A DNA stretch of 64,000 bases from Sitta carolinensis (taxonomy: Eukaryota > Chordata > Aves > Passeriformes > Sittidae): NCBI GenBank assembly GCA_032173965.1, contig JAVUNC010000005.1, forward strand, positions 43,076,501 through 43,140,500. The letters run 5' to 3'. The translations under genes and the position numbers were made by a program. The notes under the pieces are model-generated. The model ran no database searches and was not told the origin of the DNA. It worked only from the letters and a program-made list of their open reading frames with translations. Of the stretch, positions 22,901 to 33,912 are shown piece after piece; within the stretch, counting starts at the first letter, position 1, and each line of letters begins with the position of its first letter.

Positions 22901-25900
22901 TGTTAAAGATTGTTTAAAAAACTTTATTTACTTATATGCTCTATTCGAGAGCTTTTTCTTATATTCCTGATAACAATCCTATTGATTTTTCCTTTGGCTA
23001 TAATCTTAGGCTCTAGCAGAAAGTAAATCAAGTGATATCAGGGCTTTGCTCTCCTTAAGTCAAAACACTTAATGGAAATGGGAAGAGATATCTTTAGACA
23101 AGGGTATCACATCTAAGAGTCATTTAAAATAAAGTAAAATAAAACTGCCAACTTTGCAGTCACTAAAATAAATCTAAGTATCATATTTACTGCTAGAGGA
23201 AACAACGGCTTGAGGGATTCTAAAAACTCTATTGGTAACTCAATAACAATAAAAAAAACTTGGTTGAAAGCAATTTGATTTTAAAAATACAGAAATTAAT
23301 TAAACTTTTACTATCTAAACCAAAAATATTCCAAATAGAATAAGTAGAAATTAGTTGAAAGGTCTAAGCTGGTTAGTTCTGTATACATAAAGGAAGTGGG
23401 GATGACAAGCTGCTTTTGTATCTCAGCCTAGCTCCTGAAAACCACTTCTCTATTAGCATTAGATTCAGCAGGTCTCTGTATTTTCCTAAGCCATTAGCAT
23501 GACTGAAAATGCCTGGAAACAACATTCCACTGACACATAATTTCAGTGACCACGGTCTGAGCTCATTTTACAACAACATGGCAATTTGCCACAGTATTGC
23601 TAAAACTGGGTAGTTTCTACAATAGGCTGAATATCAGTCAAAGGGACAGGGAGACAGAGCTGGTTCAGGTGCTGACCATCACTGGTCCCTATCCCCTGTC
23701 TCAGACAGAGAGCACACTACAAGCTAGGTGAAACACAGCTGCCAGGAACAAGCTGAGAAAATGTTCTGCTTTCTAAGGAGGGAATTACTTGTCTGGCCTT
23801 CATGTCTGAGAAGGAGCTAAAGGGAAAGGACATGAAAAAGCTAGCAGGTCCTGTGAGATGTGGTGCTTCTCACAGGGTGTATCAAATAACTAATCACTAG
23901 ATGAGCACAATGTTGAAAGGTGTCCTAGTAGAGATTAAAGGTCTAGGGGTATAACTACTATCAGTACAGTTTGAATCCACACATAGACAAAGGCTGGCTA
24001 GATAGCTGAATTCTGAGAAAAGAGAACATTTGCTTATAGCAAACTCAGTCTGTCCTGGTGCCAGGGTTACCAAGCAGGAGAGGGATTAACTGTGTTTATT
24101 AATCAGGCTATCTACAGGGCTTTAAAGTAGCCAGTGCCTCTGAGAAAGTCTATCAAAAGACAAAAACATATCACCATAATTATGCTGATTAATCTGCCTG
24201 ATAAATTGTGTATTTTATTCTACTTAGATTCTATTTTTAAAAAGGAATTGCACCTGTGTTTCATTTTGTTTTCTTCCAGAACTGGAGCCATTATTTTTTC
24301 AGGAACTGAAATACCAAAATAATACTACTCTTTCCTCTCTTAAGGAGGAATATAATGCTGGAGGAAAAGCTATTTATATTAGCATAAGGAATGAGCTGGC
24401 ATTTAGTAGGAAAAAACTTCAAACAGATAATATCCAGGAGAAGTTTAGTGGTGAGTGCTGCAAAGAAAAAAATACACTAAAAAAACCCCCAAACAAACAA
24501 ATTCAATGCTTTTGTCTTGATTTTTCTTTCACTGGATGGCAGAATTTATGTAAGAAAATCCTTTTGATTTCAGTCAAACCTTCATAGCTGAGGTCTGCAA
24601 CTTGGTGCGCTGTTAGTTGTATGTTAAACATGAGGAAAGATTCAAAGCCCGGTGCAAATTCTTCTTTTGAAGTTATTTGGATCAGGCTTGATAACAAGAT
24701 TTTATGGAAAATAGTTGTAAATCTGGTAGCTGAGAGCACAAAAATCCCCTTTCAAAATGCTTTGTTACAATTTAACTGTATCTCTTTAGGTTTCAGCTCT
24801 GAAATAGGATCTGTCTGGCTGAGTCACTGTACCCAGACTCTGCCTCAGAGGGAATATCCAAATTTGAGAGGTTGCTCTGGACACCTTATTGCACACATTT
24901 GCTTTTTTCTTACCCTGTTCGACACATCTGGAGGACAGAATAAGTTATGGATCAGCTCCTACTGTCCAAGGGATTTTGAGCTTGTTCATTTTCTGTAGGA
25001 AGAGCATTATTAAAGATCGAGCTGCAATTTATCCATCTCTAAAGTGGGTGGTGGACTCAACATTCTGTAAGTTCTCAGCATGGGGGAAAAGTGGCTTATT
25101 CTTCAAATAACATTGATAGGAACTTAAGCTGCAATAAGGGCAATATCTTTGACTGGCTGCACTGCTAAAAAGAGAGAAGGAAGTAAGTAGGGAAAGTGAG
25201 ATCCTTGTCTAAGTAGATTGCAGTGGATGTGATACAGCTCCTTCCTGAGCTGGAGTCCTTCAGACGTGTGCTTTCTGTGAGGGAAACTGCTTGTGAGAAG
25301 CTTTCTGGAAATTTATCTGTTTCTTTGAACTCCCCTGATAAAGAATGCAGTGCCTACTGCAGGATGCTTCACTAGCCTGCAGGCAGGTAGGTTTCATTTT
25401 GAAAGGGAACAAAATAGATCAAGTGAATTTTTAATCAAAGGGTATTTTTTTATATGAATACAGGATGTATGGGAAAGGTATAAGCAGTGGCAAGTACCTT
25501 GTTAGGCTGTGTATAAAAACATTCCATGAATCATTACTAGCTCCTGAAGTCTAGCCTTAAAGTAAGAACCTTTGAAAATATAGGTATTATACATGAGCTT
25601 GTCCAGTTCGAATCCTGGGAAAGCAACAGAAGATTACAAAAAGCAATAGCTATTCTCCCCCTAAATAAAAGCAACCTTTCAGTCTTTTATCTAAAATATT
25701 AGAAAACCATTTCATATGCTGTAATTTGCAAGGAAAGTAAGTTGGTTTTGTGAAAAGGTTTCAGACTTCAGTCTTTAATTAATTTTAGTTATTTGTTAAT
25801 GTTTGATTTTCAGGTTAATTAGTGAATTTTGTTTGTTCTCATATTAATAAAATGGTGCTTTACACTTAAAGAATAATTTCATAAGTCTGGAATAAATAAT

Positions 25901-27663
25901 AAATAATAAGAGGCTTGCACTATTTCATCTGTTTCCTCAAAGAATCTTTAAATTAAACTTAGAGAACTACATTCTGAGAAATACTGAGTCATATTTTGCA
26001 AGTATTAATTTTTTCTTTACAATTCACTGGGTTTTAAAAATGAAATGTACACCAAAGTTTTGCAATTGATGTCTGCTTCCTTTTTATAACTACTTCTCAT
26101 TCAACCTTTTGCTAGGGATTATTTGTATCAGAGTAAACAGTGCTAAGAATTCATTGCAGTACTGCTAATAAGCACTTATTTTTATTATGGAAACAAATGT
26201 AAATGTATAGACACTACAGAGTCACTTTAAACCCCATGTTTTAAGATGCATTAATACTTTCTGTGCTATATTTTACCTATATGCTGGACGTGCTTTTTAA
26301 TAAAATACTACTTTTAAGGAAGTTCATGATGTGTCACCTATATTTTATATTAATTCCTCTATTTGATCTGCATTTAACTTAAAGTCTTTATTATTTCAAT
26401 GAATGGAAGTTACAAAGTATCAGAACAATTACACAGCAGCCCAAGGGCTGATCCTGTTCAGTGATGTGCTTCAGTTCTGTCCATCATCTTTTTCTACGAG
26501 GGATAAGGAATACCTGAAGAACAACACCCTTTCCCAACCGACCACCTAGTGCCCTCAAATCCTACCAGAATCCAGCACAGCATGCCTAGGTTTTGGTCTA
26601 CAGTTTGGGCAAACTTTCTGTACCAAACCCTCCCCTCCCTTGGCATTAGCCAGGTTTTCAGTGACTGGCACAGGAGATTTGGATGTCAGCATTATAGAGG
26701 CCCATGGCTGCAAAGGGGAGTGCAAAGGGGACCAGGGTGAGGAGGAAGAGGGAGGAAGGGAAGGGGTTATTGCCTGGGACAGCAGTGGACAGCAATGGTT
26801 TGCAAGACACTCGTGCGGCCTTCAGACCACCTAGTTTGGCTCACCCTGACTTACATTTTAACACTGTTTTTGAGATGCATCACTTACAGAATATTTTCTG
26901 TGATCTTCTTTTCTAAATTCTAAAATTGACAAGAAAGCATACAGGACATGTTTCTCTTTTCCCTTCTTAATTTTGAGGTTTTGTGAGAGATTTAACCAAT
27001 TAGATGTGTTCTTAACAAACAAATCTAGAGGGTCCTATTATTTCTTTTGTCCCTAAAACTGGAATGCAGTCCTGCAGACAACTGAAAACAGCATAATCCT
27101 AATAGATTAAATCTGCTTGTGCCAGTTTTAAGAATGCATTTGGCCTCTTGCTATCAGCAGAAAACAAACTAGTCTGTAGTAAACAAAATACACACATGCT
27201 TGAATACAGCTTGACTCCAAATAGCATAAAAGATCCTCTCAAAAATATTTTTTAAAAATCTCATTATACCGGTACAGTTTCTAAAAAGGTTTGTGACTTT
27301 CAAGTGAGCTTTTAGAAAGTGTATATTAAATATAAAAATACAGTATTATGACTTGGAATAACCCACATGTAAAATGAATAGCATTGTCAGAAGAGATACT
27401 GCTTAGCTTGGTTGCCACAGATTTGGACTTTGACCCTGAATTCAGCAGTCCTTAATAGTGTGGCCTGATGACCACTGACAGCCTTTCAATCTGCAGAACC
27501 AGACAGAACAAGCTTTTCAGACTAGAAGTCTGAGGATACTGATGTGCAGGTTTGGCTATGGTCCAGTGATCTGCAAAGTCTAGGAAATACTTTTTAAATC
27601 TACATGATTAGCTTTGAGACTTGAGCAGTTAGTGGGGCATTGAGTTGACACCAAACTGGCTCA

Positions 27664-27692
27664 TATATATATAAAATATATGTATGTATCTG
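27664..27692. repeat. AT dinucleotide-rich microsatellite
   Basis: Imperfect TATATA...ATATATGTATGTAT tract, low complexity. Confidence 0.7.
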
Positions 27693-28405
27693 TCTCTAAA
27701 ACTGAAAAAAAGAACCCAACCATCTCTCTAAAGTTTTGTTGAACTTGGACCAGAACAGACCTAGAAGACCTTTAGTGAGGGCTGAACCCAAATGGGACAG
27801 AAACGAAGAATTTAAGGACTTCTCTCTTTGGACCTAAAATACTAACTCTGTGCATCCTTATCCTGTACCTGTACTATATAATCAAAACCTGGGCTGCATT
27901 GATAAAGCCAAAACACCAGTAGCATATTTACAGTTCCCACTAAATAAATTTGCAGCACAAGTTATTAACTAGTGGAAATAAAAGGAAACACCAGATTTTC
28001 CCTTAATGAGATTTGGACCTCTGGTGCCGTCCTCTTCCTTCCTTGGCTTATCTGTTTCCTTTCACTGCTTTCCTTCTTTCTATCTCTGTTCAGACTGCAA
28101 GCAAATACGTGACTAAATGCTGACTGTATAACTGCTATCGTTTCCTTGGGTCAAATCTGGAGCTGCTCTATGCATATCCATATGTTTTGCTAGCTTTCTA
28201 AGACATTCTTGGATAGTATAAAATTAAAAAACCTAATTGCCTCATCTGGCAAAATGATATAGTAAGTTCAAGTGATGTAACTGTTTTTCCTAATTTTCTA
28301 TTTTAAAATGCAGCCACATTATTTGCAATTAAAAGCAGCTGTCAGGATTGCAATGAGGAGATTCTCTATAGTCTCCAATACAGTTCCTTAGATCATGACT
28401 GAAAG

Positions 28406-28428
28406 AAAAAAAAAAAAAAAAAAAAAAA
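28406..28428. repeat. Poly-A run (23 A)
   Basis: Uninterrupted A homopolymer followed by GAAAAAG. No recognisable retrotransposon body or target duplication lies to its left, so it is not clearly a retroposed tail. Confidence 0.85.
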
Positions 28429-29286
28429 GAAAAAGCAGCACTGACAATCAAAAGTACAAGAAGCCAAGAAAGGAAGCTTTCAGGAGCTGTGTAGTGCTGC
28501 GCTGAGGAACAGAGTACAGACGGTTTGTTGCGTCTCTGCTCCCTAGTGCTGCTCTGTGCTGTTTACAAACGTATCCTCTCACAACTAATATTACAAACCT
28601 CATGGTAAGAAAATTTAAAACCACTTCAGTCGTACATTGGCTACAACAGCAGCATACTTCTTGTCTTGGTGTTACCAATGATGACTTGTGTCGCTTCCAG
28701 TGCTGTCAAATATGTTAATGCATTGCTCTGAAACAACCCAGAGAAGTATTTAGATTTTTTTATGTCTGCGTTCCTAGGAGATTAATGTGTGCCTGAGACA
28801 AAAAAAAAAATTACCTTGGTTTATCAAATGTATTGTAATAAGATATAATTTATCAATTATTCACAAGCAATTTAACCCCCTGCATCAAATTTATTGCCTG
28901 GAAATAATTATAGATAAAAGCATTATGTCGTCAAGCCAAAACACCGTTTTAAAACTGCCAAATAAGTAGCATCTCTGCAGAAGCTGGCCGCATGATAAAT
29001 TTAAACATTTCTTAAAACCAGCATGCAAACTTTGCCTTTAAGGCTGATTTACATTTTGTGTCTCCATAAATTCTCAACTGTCAGCCACAGGAAAATCAGA
29101 GGAAATGGATTTAAGATTCCTGAATGTGACTGCCTATCTTTATGCAAAATCTGGCAGATAAATATCATGTTAAGCACAGGCAGTACGTGAACTCTACCAA
29201 TAATACTTTTGGCTACATTTTTCCATGGCAAGTATTTTCTGGGTACGGTATCTAGGAAAGGCAGTAAAGGTTTCCACAACTAGCTT

Positions 29287-29322
29287 CCAAATACCCTTAA
29301 ATATTTCAAATACCCTTAAATC
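29287..29322. repeat. Short tandem duplication (about 20-base period)
   Basis: CAAATACCCTTAAAT occurs at about 29288-29302 and again at about 29308-29322. It is a simple local duplication with no visible function. Confidence 0.7.
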
Positions 29323-29508
29323 TGTACAATTAGTCTAAACAGAGTGTACAAATGGGATTCACAAGGTGACGACGTTTCTAGCAGCAGCTGCAGCAACCAC
29401 CTTTCCTGCTTTTCCAGAGGGTGGGTAATAGCACGCTGTGCAGACCACAGCCAGCTTGCTGGGGCTGCCTGCAGCTTCAAAGGTAGTACATTCCAGCACT
29501 GGAAGATC

Positions 29509-29531
29509 TTTTTTTTTTTTTTTTTTTTTTT
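29509..29531. repeat. Poly-T run (23 T)
   Basis: Uninterrupted T homopolymer about 550 bases upstream of the CRADD CpG island. It could be the reverse-complement tail of a retroposed sequence, but no body is recognisable on its left. Confidence 0.85.
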
Positions 29532-30213
29532 CCCTTTCATCGCTATTGCGGTGAAACTAAAAGGGCTGACACCACTCAACCCTGTGTGACACCTGACACC
29601 TCGCGAAGATGGAAAAGTTTTCCGTGATGTGTGAGCGAAAGTGACACCGCCTCACTTCTTTTACAGCTCTGTGAATCAGTCTTCCCTTTTCTACCGTATT
29701 TTGGTTCCACGTATCCGTATAAAATGAATAGTACAGTAGTCAGTAACAGAGGAATAAAACAACAAGAATGTGCGTAGCACTGTAGTAGACACAGGCCGGC
29801 TCTTACTTTACTAAACGGTTTTAATCTGTTAAAGTTTCTTCATTTTTAGGCTGTTCAGAAGAAAGCAATGAAGTAAAATGTGTACAGTATTCGATATAAT
29901 ACTGCTCTGTGTTTGACAGGACGATACCAGCACAAGAATGAAGTTCAGCTTAGCGCACACTCACAAAGAGGAACCAGTATGCCTAGTGAGTAACGAGATC
30001 AGCGGTTTCTAATGCCATTAAAACTGCCGTTTCGTAATTTCTAATTTAAGTTCAGATACAACCCCTCCTCTCACTGAACACCCCCGACTCCCGGGAGCGC
30101 AGGAGGTTCCCCCGAACTCCTGGAAAGGCGCCTCCTCGGCGGAGATCCCTCCCGTCCCCGCCCCGGCCGCGGCACCGAGCAGCGGCGGCGGCGCCGGCCC
30201 CTCCGCAGCTGTC

Positions 30214-30381
30214 ATGGCGGCCGCGGGCCCCTCCCGCGCCGGCGGGCCGGCAGCGGCCGCCCCTCCTCGGCCGGCCCGCAGGGCGGCGGCGGCAGCGGCG
30301 GCTTCCGGCGGAGCCCTCTTGCCTTCCACACAGATGGAGCTCCCCGCGCAAGTTCCGCGGGCGCCGGCGCGCCCTGGGTAG
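30214..30381 (+). CDS. Hypothetical 55-codon upstream ORF in the CRADD leader
   Basis: ATG at 30214 overlaps the YY1-like motif and opens an Ala/Pro/Arg-rich frame (MAAAGPSRAGG...) that closes at TAG 30379-30381, 17 bases before the presumed exon 1 donor. If transcription starts upstream of 30,214 this would be a uORF in the CRADD mRNA. The composition is what random GC-rich DNA gives, so coding is not established. If transcription starts at or below the YY1 motif, this ATG may be absent from the mRNA. Confidence 0.2.
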   Translation: MAAAGPSRAGGPAAAAPPRPARRAAAAAAASGGALLPSTQMELPAQVPRAPARPG

Positions 30382-30392
30382 CTTCCCGCTCC

Positions 30393-30404
30393 CCTCGTGT
30401 AAGT
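30393..30404 (+). other. CRADD: Probable splice donor of CRADD noncoding exon 1
   Basis: CCTCGT|GTAAGTA is a near-perfect donor, placing the exon end at 30,398. It matches the acceptor CTCTAG at 33601-33606, giving a first intron of about 3.2 kb. The known CRADD structure (start codon near the 5' end of the second exon) supports the pairing. Confidence 0.55.
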
Positions 30405-33400
30405 ACGGGGCGGGGGCGGCGGGCGCTCCCCGCACGCTGCTCGTTCGCCCGGGCGCCGCCGGGGGCGAAGCGGGCGAGCGGAGCGGCGGCGCGTTCGGCG
30501 GCGCTGCGGGGCCGGGGAGGGGCCGGGCTTCCGCGGGGCCGGGCCGGCGCGGCGCGGGGCCGCCTCCATGCCGCTGCCCGGCCGGCGGGAGGAGGAGGAG
30601 GAGGAGGGCCGGCGGCGGGCGCTGCCTGCGGGGACGGGGTGCGGGCAGCTGGCCCCGGGCTGCCGCAGGAGCAGCAGCTGCCAGTCCTCGGCAGGGAAGA
30701 CGTTAAAAGCAAAACTTGGGGGTTTTGTGGGGGAGGTGAGGGCGGTAAGATTTTTAACCCGTGTGCTTGCTGTGAGTAGCCAGAATCATTCATGGGTTAT
30801 GCAGGTGAGTGCGGTTGGGATTCCGGAAAACGGTGAACTGTTTCTAGCAAAAAAAAAAAAAATCTAAGTGAATGTGCCTTTTTAGCATCAGAAGAAATTC
30901 TTATCAAAAGTTTTGTCCCCATTCATGGACAGTTACTCTGTCAGATCCAGAAAAATGCAAACCTGCTTGTGTTGTGTGGTGATGAGTCAAGGACTGTGCT
31001 CATTCGGCCGGTCATGGGCTATATTTCTTAAAACTTGGCTTTATAATGGAAAAAAATATATTTTCAGAAGTATCTGAGGAATGTTTGAACCATGTAATGT
31101 TTCGGGTAAATGGACATATAATATTTTTCATTTTCTGTAAAATTATTAGACTAAATTTAATTCAGAACTTACTTTGAATCCCTAGCTATAGACTGTGATT
31201 AAAATTAATTTGTTAATTCTTTGTTGCACTAAACTCTGTTCCAGCACTGTTACGCATCAAAATCCTGATATATTTCCATATCTAGCTATTTGAGCTATTA
31301 ACTCAGACATTTGCTTCTCACAGTAAACACACACGAAGAAATGCTTTATCTTTAAAAAGACCTTAGAAATCAGTGTGCCCTATCCTGGAAGTTTACCAGG
31401 CTAGTGCCAGGACTTTAAACCCTCAGCTGTGTGCACTCTGCAGTCAGCAAGGCAAAGGCCTTTTTCAGCAGAAATTCCCCCTTCAGATTCCTGGCTTGAT
31501 AGGTGCCCAAAGGGGCAAACCTTTGCATTGTAAGAGCTTTATTTTTGAAAAGTGTTGGCTGCTTTGGTTGTGAAGAAGAGGAACTCATCAGGTTCTGTAC
31601 AGTCCTCATCCAGCACGTGAGCAGGCTCCTGAACCCTGGGGACTCTCGGGGCCCATTCAGAATGCAAAACACAAAAATTTTGTACTATCTAAAACAGTCT
31701 TTTGCTTGGGTTGTGATGTCACCCTCAGAGATGCTGCTGGTTGCCTTTCTTGAACTCTGCAAGTGCTTATGAGCTCAGGGGTGTTCTCCTAGAAGGAAGA
31801 AGTGGTAGGATTTACTGCCTGAATTTTGCTTAGTCCAGAGATTGCTTTCTGTAGTGTAAAGATACTATATATTGGAGACCAGAATCTTCAGCTTCCTCTG
31901 TGCAAAATTAGCATCCTAACATCAAGTGGAAAAATCCAGTTCTCTTTCTTGCCTGCTCTTTTTCCATCTCCTTGCTTGCACTATTTTCTCAGTCCATGAT
32001 GGAGTTTGATGTTTGAACTCTGCTTGGCAAACTAGCATTTCTTAGGGACATAGGCTGGCGTAGCAGTGTTTGATATCCACGTGATTCCTAGACAGAAGGT
32101 AAGCACCTTGAAATTCATTGCAGTAGATGAGAAATGCACTGGGTAATCTGGAAAAGATGGAGTGCTCCAGGAAGATGTTTTCCAGCAGTGCTCTTTTGGC
32201 ACTTGATGGAAGCATTTTTGGAAGGTAGCTTTGTCAGAGGATGTCCCAGACAGGGTTTTCCAGTCTCTCTCATGGCACTGTGCTCTTGCATTCTGTCCCA
32301 GGTGCCATTTACATGCCAATATGTTCTGTTGGTCACCCTCCTGGATTTTAACAACAAGGCTAACCAAACAATCTTTGATGAGGCCCTGAGAGTCAGCAGG
32401 TGCCTCTGATGGTAAAAAGACTTCATCAGGTTTCATGCAAAAGCTTTGAAAATTCTGTCTCTCTTTGTATTGTCAAGCTGAATGAGGTAGAGTTTCTGCA
32501 AGGTCTAGCGGTTCTAACAGTGGTGTCTAGTTTAATATCTAGAAACGCTCTTGGTAATCACACTCTATGCCTGCTGACGTGTTTTGACTTCATTGTTTAG
32601 TAATGAGAAAGTATTTAATTGTGTTGTCTTGTCACTTTCCTTTTTAAGTGCCATTAATGGGCCCGGGGATATGTTTGTCTTTAAGGACTAGAGTAGACAC
32701 GTTGATTCAGTTGATTCAGGTCTGGCATGGACTGCTGGCTTCATCTTGGTCTCTCTGGACCCTGATTATTCCTTTGTAGAGTGGCTATATACTGCATCTT
32801 CAGCTTTTGTCTAGTCAGAGTGTTAGTCAAATGAAATGGAAGCTGGCAGAGGGCATCTGATCACTTCCTGTGAGCACATTAGAAGAGAGGGAGCAGAGCT
32901 ACTTAAGCTAAGGAACAGTTTTGGCAGAACAAATGCCTATAAATAGAAGGATAAAATTGAGATGGAAATTCAAAGAAAGTTTCTTCTCATCAGAACAGCT
33001 GAGTTCCAGAGCAGTGTTCCAGGATGATTCAAGGGTGAGAACAACCTGGTATGTAAGGTGCGTTTCTGCCCCTCCTAAACTTGAAATGCATCATGTAGGC
33101 CAAAGCTACCTGCTGATTCTGTCCCTGCTGCTGCTGCTGCTTCTGCCCGGCTCAGATGCATCTACCACTCCTAGTGCTGCTTTTATAACTGTATCAGTGG
33201 TTAGGCGTGACATCTCTTTTGTTTTGGGGGGTTAGTGTCTCATAAGGACTGGCAAGCACTCTAGCTGCCTTTAGTGTGGATCTTAACCAGTTAATAGCAG
33301 GATTATTTGGCATGGGTTTCACTCCAGCAAAGGACTGGTCTTTGCAATGCCAAATGTTCTATTCCTGTCTAGTATTTCCCAGAAATTGCATCATTTTACC

Positions 33401-33606
33401 TTGTGAGACAGTGAAATCTGAGTGGAAAGAAGATGATGGGGTTCATTAGTAGTTTTGCCAGGTTGGTGATTCTGAATTTGGAGTTTTCTCTAAAGGTTGA
33501 CAGGTGTCAGGCATCACTTTTGGATGTTCAAATATCACTTCTGGATGTTAAAGGTTGAAGTATTTCAATCTTCACACATTTCCTTACTCCTTTTTGCACA
33601 CTCTAG
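30399..33606 (+). other. CRADD: CRADD intron 1 (inferred)
   Basis: Sequence between the presumed noncoding exon and the CARD exon. It holds frames of up to 134 codons (32032-32436, minus) that I cannot assign to any family. Just before the acceptor, ATCACTT(T/C)TGGATGTT is repeated in tandem with a 21-base period (33513-33549). Confidence 0.5.
33513..33549. repeat. 21-base tandem duplication upstream of the CRADD acceptor
   Basis: ATCACTTTTGGATGTT at 33513-33528 and ATCACTTCTGGATGTT at 33534-33549, differing at one base. TAAAGGTTGA also occurs on both sides of the pair. It lies about 60 bases before the acceptor, so it could overlap the branch-point region. Confidence 0.7.
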
Positions 33607-33912
33607 GTTGCCAGATGGATGCCAGAGACAAGCAGCTTTTACGCTCCCTGCGCCTGGAGCTCTGCACAGAGGTGCTGGTGGATGGACTCGTTATTCAGTA
33701 TCTCTACCAAGAAGGGATTCTCACAGACAGTCATGTTCAAGAAATAAAAGCCCAAACCACTAGTCAGAGGAAAACCATGATGCTCCTTGATATTCTCCCC
33801 ACCAGAGGACCCAAAGCTTTTGATGTGTTCTTGGATTCCTTACAGGAGTTCCCATGGGTTAAGGACAAGCTGATGCTGAAACGTAAGGAAATGACAATAC
33901 AAGACCCTTCAG
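33607..33912 (+). CDS. CRADD: CRADD (RAIDD), CARD-encoding exon, partial gene
   Basis: CRADD is the adaptor that recruits caspase-2 through its CARD and PIDD1 through its death domain in the PIDDosome. The acceptor is at 33606. Eight noncoding bases precede ATG 33615, chosen because [16 protein letters not shown] aligns with the human start MEARDKQ. The exon encodes 99 residues plus one base and ends at a good donor, TCAG|GTAAGG (33913), phase 1. It covers the whole CARD (about residues 1-90). The segment from YLYQEGILT (30-38) through [15 protein letters not shown] (56-70) to DSLQEFPWV (74-82) is very close to human. The death domain (human residues about 116-199) must come from a further exon, which is not in this window. 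In-frame sequence upstream of the ATG is intron. Position, orientation and order after SOCS2 agree with other vertebrates. Confidence 0.96.

Larger units (their letters stand above)
19941..30050. other. SOCS2-CRADD intergenic DNA, no gene seen
   Basis: About 10 kb of AT-rich sequence. The open frames present (longest 125 codons, 24621-24998 plus) show no protein similarity I recognise and no splice context. I see simple repeats, a palindromic TTCCTTGGAA at about 20696-20705 that could bind a STAT with four-base spacing, and no interspersed repeat I can name. CpG density rises from about 29,560 toward the CRADD island. Confidence 0.6.
30060..30690. promoter_or_regulatory. CRADD: CRADD CpG island / promoter
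   Basis: About 630 bases of CpG-dense sequence lie 3 kb upstream of the first CRADD coding exon. A strong donor (GTAAGT at 30399) and a YY1-like element (GTCATGGCGGCC, about 30211-30222) are inside it. Both are typical of CpG-island housekeeping promoters with a noncoding first exon. Frames on both strands are open only because stops are rare in such sequence. The island could also fire an antisense transcript to the left, but nothing specific supports that. Confidence 0.75.

Noticed and set aside
25600..25625. tRNA-like B-box (GTTCGAATCC)
   Set aside because: There is no matching A-box at the right distance and no acceptor or anticodon stems, so it is a chance match.
32032..32436. 134-codon minus-strand frame in CRADD intron 1
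   Set aside because: No family recognised, no splice or promoter context, and overlapping frames occur on the other strand. It may be chance or an unidentifiable old repeat.
33555..33614. Longer CRADD N-terminus starting at an ATG 60 bases upstream
   Set aside because: The region contains the pyrimidine tract and CTCTAG acceptor, and the human-like start is ATG 33615.
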